Assembly (NCBI GenBank): GCA_963735085.1
Contig: CAVTJP010000005.1
Location: 1,302,001-1,366,000 of the forward strand
Length of the DNA: 64,000 bases
Direction: 5' to 3'
Source of the DNA: DATJGR01 sp963735085
GTDB lineage: Bacteria; Pseudomonadota; Gammaproteobacteria; Pseudomonadales; Azotimanducaceae
Shown: positions 60,415 through 64,000 of the stretch, in pieces
How the letters are laid out: each line of letters starts with the position of its first letter
How positions within the stretch are numbered: position 1 is the stretch's first letter
Translations under genes and position numbers: made by a program
Notes under the pieces: generated by a model
The model's input: only the letters and a program-made list of their open reading frames with translations
The model's database searches: none
What the model was told of the DNA's origin: nothing

Positions 60415-61866
60415 TTAGATGGGCGCGACGCCACGCTGACCGTCTGTCACGCCATTCGCCACCGCAGCACGCCGCAAGTCACGCCGTTCGATGTATTCGC
60501 GCATTCGCTGTTGGCGCGCCCGGGTCAGTGGGTATTTCCACAGCAGCGGCAACGCAACGCATGCCAGTGCGGCCGGAATGACACTGTAGAGGCAAGCGAC
60601 CGCGAGCTTCGCTTCGGGTGAATTCACGGCACTGCCCGGAACGAAGCCAAACCACGCGGCGCCGCTGGTAGCCAGCAGTACACCGAACGCAACGGCGCCT
60701 TTGTTCACCATGCCCCACAACGAAAAATAAAGGCCGGTGCGCTGTTCGCCGGTACGTAACGTGTCCAGATCCACTACATCCGCGGCCATCGACGCAGGCA
60801 GGAATACCAGCGCGCCGACTGCGGAGCCCTTCAGCATCATGATGACGAAGAACAGCCAGTAGTTCTCCGGCCCCAACAGCGGAATAAAGGCGCTCCACAG
60901 TGACAGCCAGGCGATGCTCAATACGACCGTCCGGTGCTTGCCAAGCCGGCGCGATACCGCGAACCAGATCGGAATTGCAGCACTGCTGGCCAGATAGTAG
61001 GCCAGAATGAAGACCGCGTAGCGTTCGAACGGTTGCTGCATCACGCTGGCAACGAAGAAGAACGATAGCGACGCCGTCATGCTGACCGCGGCAACCAGGA
61101 ACACCAGGCTGATGACCAGCCGCCGATAGGGCCCGTTCGCCCAGACGATCTTCAGCCCGCGCCGCCACGCAACGCGGGTCGCGCTACTCGCGCGCACCGG
61201 CAGTTCCCGCACGAACGCGAGTGCTGGAATCGCCAGCAACGGCATCAGTACAACAACGACGGCTGCGACGCCGAACAGCGCGTTGGCCGGTCCCGGTCGC
61301 TTGAACACGGTGGCGAGCAGCAGCGGAATGATCAGTGCCATCAACGTACCGCCATAGCCAAACGCTTCGCGCCAGCCGGTGACGCGGGAGCGCTCGTCGT
61401 AGTCGGGCGACAACTCCGCGCCCCAGGCGCGATACGGCAGGTCGACGAACGTAAAGCCCAGGTACAACAGGCTGATCCACACGAATAGATACAGGTTGGA
61501 GATAGTCTCGCCACCCAATGCATGCCAGAGGTTGGTGGCAAATGCGCTGTTCGGTACGAACAACATCCACAGCGACAGCAATTTGAGCGGCATGCCGAAC
61601 ACCATCCACGGCTTGCGCCGGCCGAAGCGGGTCTGCCAACGATCCGACGCAACGCCGATCAGCGGATCGGTAAACACGTCGGTGATCCGCGACAGCGCAA
61701 TCAGCGCGCCGACGGCGGCCAACGACAGGCCGAGGTTCTGCGAATAGAACGCCGGGATGTACAGCGCGATCGGCAGGCCGACGATCGACGTCGGCAGGTT
61801 CACCAGGCCGTACAAAGCCATGCGTGTACGACCGAGCGTCGCTGTCCCAGCCGAATCTACCCGCAT
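60415..61866 (-). CDS. MFS transporter of the GPH (MelB-like) family, second copy
   Basis: A 483-residue inner membrane transporter with about 12 helices, a distant relative of the one at 42.5 kb. Signatures: LPTSIVGLPIALYIPAFYSQNLGL, RITDVFTDPLIGVASDRWQTRFGRRKPWMVFG between helices 2 and 3, WGAELSPDYDERSRVTGWREAFG, and MAADVVDLDTLRTGEQRTGLYFS, the GPH block. ATG 61866 gives a normal start; ATG 61917 is also in frame. It is divergent from the second sulfatase, so the pair may handle import and desulfation of the same compound (inference). Confidence 0.87.
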   Translation of the reverse strand: MRVDSAGTATLGRTRMALYGLVNLPTSIVGLPIALYIPAFYSQNLGLSLAAVGALIALSRITDVFTDPLIGVASDRWQTRFGRRKPWMVFGMPLKLLSLWMLFVPNSAFATNLWHALGGETISNLYLFVWISLLYLGFTFVDLPYRAWGAELSPDYDERSRVTGWREAFGYGGTLMALIIPLLLATVFKRPGPANALFGVAAVVVVLMPLLAIPALAFVRELPVRASSATRVAWRRGLKIVWANGPYRRLVISLVFLVAAVSMTASLSFFFVASVMQQPFERYAVFILAYYLASSAAIPIWFAVSRRLGKHRTVVLSIAWLSLWSAFIPLLGPENYWLFFVIMMLKGSAVGALVFLPASMAADVVDLDTLRTGEQRTGLYFSLWGMVNKGAVAFGVLLATSGAAWFGFVPGSAVNSPEAKLAVACLYSVIPAALACVALPLLWKYPLTRARQQRMREYIERRDLRRAAVANGVTDGQRGVAPI

Positions 61867-62014
61867 GAGTTGAACAACCGAAGCGTCTGAAGGACAGACC
61901 GTATCCGTATAAGGCATCGCCTCGCAAGGCGGTTGGCCGCGAATCAGACCACGTAGTGTTGACAGGGTCGGATCCCACGAGTCAGATGGTTCATCTACCC
62001 GCCAATGAGTCGCT

Positions 62015-64000
62015 ATGGCCAGAGCATCCAGATTCGAGGGCCGCATCGGTCGCACCGTCGCCGATTCGCAAGCCTGGTTCGACGAGCCGCCGCATCCCGG
62101 CGACGGTGCGCCCAACGTCGTGATGGTGCTGCTCGACGACACCGGCTTCGCTCAACTCGGCTGTTACGGTTCCGACATCGACACGCCCAACATCGACGCG
62201 CTGGCGCGCGCCGGACTCCAGTTCACGAACTTCCACGTCACGCCGCTGTGTTCGCCGACACGGGCATCGCTGCTGACGGGCCGTTCCCAGCATGCGGTGG
62301 GTATGCGAGCGGTGTCGAATTTCCGCACCGGCTTTCCGAACATGCTCGGACACATCTCGAACCATGCCGCAACGGTGGCCGAGGTGCTGCGTAGTACGGG
62401 ATACGCGACGTTCTGCGCCGGCAAGTGGCACCTCGCGCCGATGGAGCAATGCTCGGCCGCCGGCCCGTTCGACCAGTGGCCGCTCGGCCGCGGCTTCGAC
62501 CGGTTCTACGGCTTCCTCGAAGGCGAGACCGACCAGTTCCACCCCGACCTGGTGTGCGACAACCACCCGATCGATCCCCCGGCGCGCCCCGAGGACGGCT
62601 ATCACGTCAGTGAGGATCTGGTCGATCAACTGCTGCGAATGGTTTCCGACAGCAAAGGCATTCGTCCGGATCGGCCGTTCTTAGCGTACCTGCCGTTCGG
62701 TGCCACGCACGCGCCGCACCAGGCTCCTGCCGAATACCTGGCAAAGTACCGCGGTGCGTTCGACGAAGGTTGGGACGTGGTGCGGCAACGCTGGTTCGAG
62801 CGTCAGATTGAACTCGGCGTCATTCCCGCGGGCACCAGGCTCGCACCCCGCAATCCAGGCGTGCAGCCGTGGGACGATCTGCCGACGAACCAGCAACGCC
62901 TTGCCGCCCGGCTGCAGGAGGCGTTCGCCGCGTTTCTGGACCACACCGATGTGCAGATCGGCCGTCTCGTGGACGGACTGCGTCACCTCGGCCAACTCGA
63001 CAATACCATCCTGCTGGTGATGGCCGACAACGGCGCGTCGCAGGAGGGGGGGCCGTTCGGCGTGATGCACGAGATGAAGTTCTTCAACGGCATCCTCGAG
63101 ACGCCCGACCAGGCCATCCACCGTATCGACGACATCGGCGGCCCGCACAGTCACACGAACTACCCGTGGGGCTGGGCGCAGTGCGGCAATTGTCCATTCA
63201 AATGGTACAAGCAGAACACGCACGAAGGCGGCGTCCACGTGCCGATGATCGTGCACTGGCCGGCGGGGATCGATCCGCGACAGCGAGGCACGAAGCGCGG
63301 TCAGTTCGTCAACGTCGCCGATGTGGTGCCTACCCTTTACGAGTTGCTCGGCGTGACTGCGCCGGAAACCTACAACGGTATCGATCAACTTCCGGTCACC
63401 GGCCATTCGTTTGCCCAGGTGCTCGACGCGCCCGACGCACCCGCCAGCAACACGCTGCAGTACTTCGAAATGGGCGGTAGCCGGGCGTTGGTGGCGAGTG
63501 ACTGGAAAGCGGTGCAGAAACATAGCGCCGGCGCCGACTACGACGCTGAGACCTGGGAGCTCTATTGTCTCCCAACGGATCCGTCCGAGTGCGACGACCG
63601 GGCCGCAGCCGAGCCCGCCAAGCTCGCCGAACTGATCGATTTGTGGTGGTCCGAAGCGCAACGACATGGCGTGCTACCGTTGGACGACCGTACTTTTCAG
63701 TTGTTCGGCGCGAGGTTCCGCGACCACGCGCCGCATCGCGTCGACCGACGTTACGTGTACCGGCCACCGATGTCGGCCATCCCGGCACAGGCCGCTGCAG
63801 CGGTTGGCGGGCGCAGCTTCGATCTGACCGCCCGCATCAACCGTGGCCGGGGCGATGAAGGCGTGCTGTGGGCCACCGGCACACAGAACTCAGGCATTTC
63901 GGTATTCGTCCAGAACAACCGATTGGTGGTCGACTACAACGCGTTCGATGATCACACCATCGTCGAATCCGATGTCGAGTTGCCGGAAGGGGACTCGACC
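62015..64000 (+). CDS. Type I sulfatase, 3' end outside the window, no signal peptide
   Basis: The frame is open from ATG 62015 to the right edge (662 codons). NVVMVLLDDTGFAQLGCYG holds the metal-binding aspartates. The formylglycine signature CSPTR is at Cys79 (TPLCSPTRASLLTGR), GKWHLAP is intact, MADNGASQEGG carries the second metal motif, and YKQNTHEGGVHVPMIVHWP follows. It shares with the sulfatase at 51.5 kb the FDQWPxGxGFxxFYGF block and the start of the same C-terminal module. No signal peptide is visible, so it is probably cytoplasmic. The start was chosen because a rival ATG at 62005 is in another frame. It is divergent from the GPH transporter. Confidence 0.88.
   Translation, partial: MARASRFEGRIGRTVADSQAWFDEPPHPGDGAPNVVMVLLDDTGFAQLGCYGSDIDTPNIDALARAGLQFTNFHVTPLCSPTRASLLTGRSQHAVGMRAVSNFRTGFPNMLGHISNHAATVAEVLRSTGYATFCAGKWHLAPMEQCSAAGPFDQWPLGRGFDRFYGFLEGETDQFHPDLVCDNHPIDPPARPEDGYHVSEDLVDQLLRMVSDSKGIRPDRPFLAYLPFGATHAPHQAPAEYLAKYRGAFDEGWDVVRQRWFERQIELGVIPAGTRLAPRNPGVQPWDDLPTNQQRLAARLQEAFAAFLDHTDVQIGRLVDGLRHLGQLDNTILLVMADNGASQEGGPFGVMHEMKFFNGILETPDQAIHRIDDIGGPHSHTNYPWGWAQCGNCPFKWYKQNTHEGGVHVPMIVHWPAGIDPRQRGTKRGQFVNVADVVPTLYELLGVTAPETYNGIDQLPVTGHSFAQVLDAPDAPASNTLQYFEMGGSRALVASDWKAVQKHSAGADYDAETWELYCLPTDPSECDDRAAAEPAKLAELIDLWWSEAQRHGVLPLDDRTFQLFGARFRDHAPHRVDRRYVYRPPMSAIPAQAAAAVGGRSFDLTARINRGRGDEGVLWATGTQNSGISVFVQNNRLVVDYNAFDDHTIVESDVELPEGDST

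Overview
This is a 64 kb GC-rich chromosomal window from a Gram-negative gammaproteobacterium that is not an enterobacterium. The evidence is gene content and order. LPS core genes (hldE, waaA, an LpxL-type acyltransferase), tolC-yqiB-cpdA-parE-parC, fimX, epmB/efp/epmA, a rhodanese gene with psd, and the run orn-queG-nnr-tsaE-ami-mutL-miaA-hfq-hflX-hflK-hflC-hisZ-purA follow from memory the order seen in Pseudomonas-like gammaproteobacteria. MutL carries the endonuclease motif of species without MutH. I cannot name the genus. No rRNA, tRNA, CRISPR array, prophage or insertion sequence was found, and no gene-free stretch exceeds 300 bases.

Regions. (1) 1-7.3 kb, envelope glycolipid genes: a cut carbamoyltransferase, a GT4 glycosyltransferase, an LpxL-like acyltransferase, hldE, an FAD oxidoreductase/aldo-keto reductase pair and waaA. 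(2) 7.2-14.3 kb: tolC, divergent from yqiB-cpdA-parE-parC. (3) 14.3-19.6 kb: a membrane protein with an AhpA/YtjB-like layout, then a FimX homologue with degenerate GGDEF and EAL domains and a 607-residue partner, pointing to c-di-GMP control of type IV pili. (4) 19.7-25.7 kb: the complete EF-P lysylation set, psd, a rhodanese gene, orn and queG. (5) 25.7-38.4 kb: a dense forward run from nnr to purA and a Trm112-like zinc protein. (6) 38.4-64 kb, accessory genes: DedA plus an RND pump with no adaptor, two GPH-type MFS carriers, a luciferase-like oxidoreductase, an SRPBCC protein, an EamA transporter, a short-chain dehydrogenase, small hypotheticals, a SleB-type lipoprotein, an acyl-CoA dehydrogenase with a LysR regulator, two type I sulfatases (the second cut by the window end), a metallo-beta-lactamase alkylsulfatase, glutamate dehydrogenase and a large exported Gly/Tyr-rich protein.

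Regions 1-5 are housekeeping. Region 6 looks like catabolism of sulfated or lipid-like compounds (desulfation, uptake, acyl-CoA oxidation), which is inference. The most unusual non-coding signal is a 10-base core, GCACTACACT, with similar upstream flanks. It occurs ahead of the RND, short-chain dehydrogenase and alkylsulfatase genes, with a one-mismatch copy ahead of the LpxL-like gene and one more copy in a convergent junction. Other signals are a perfect 10-bp-arm palindrome in the tolC/yqiB intergenic region and short tandem duplications at two successive operon junctions. Genes are tightly packed, with several convergent pairs overlapping at their 3' ends.
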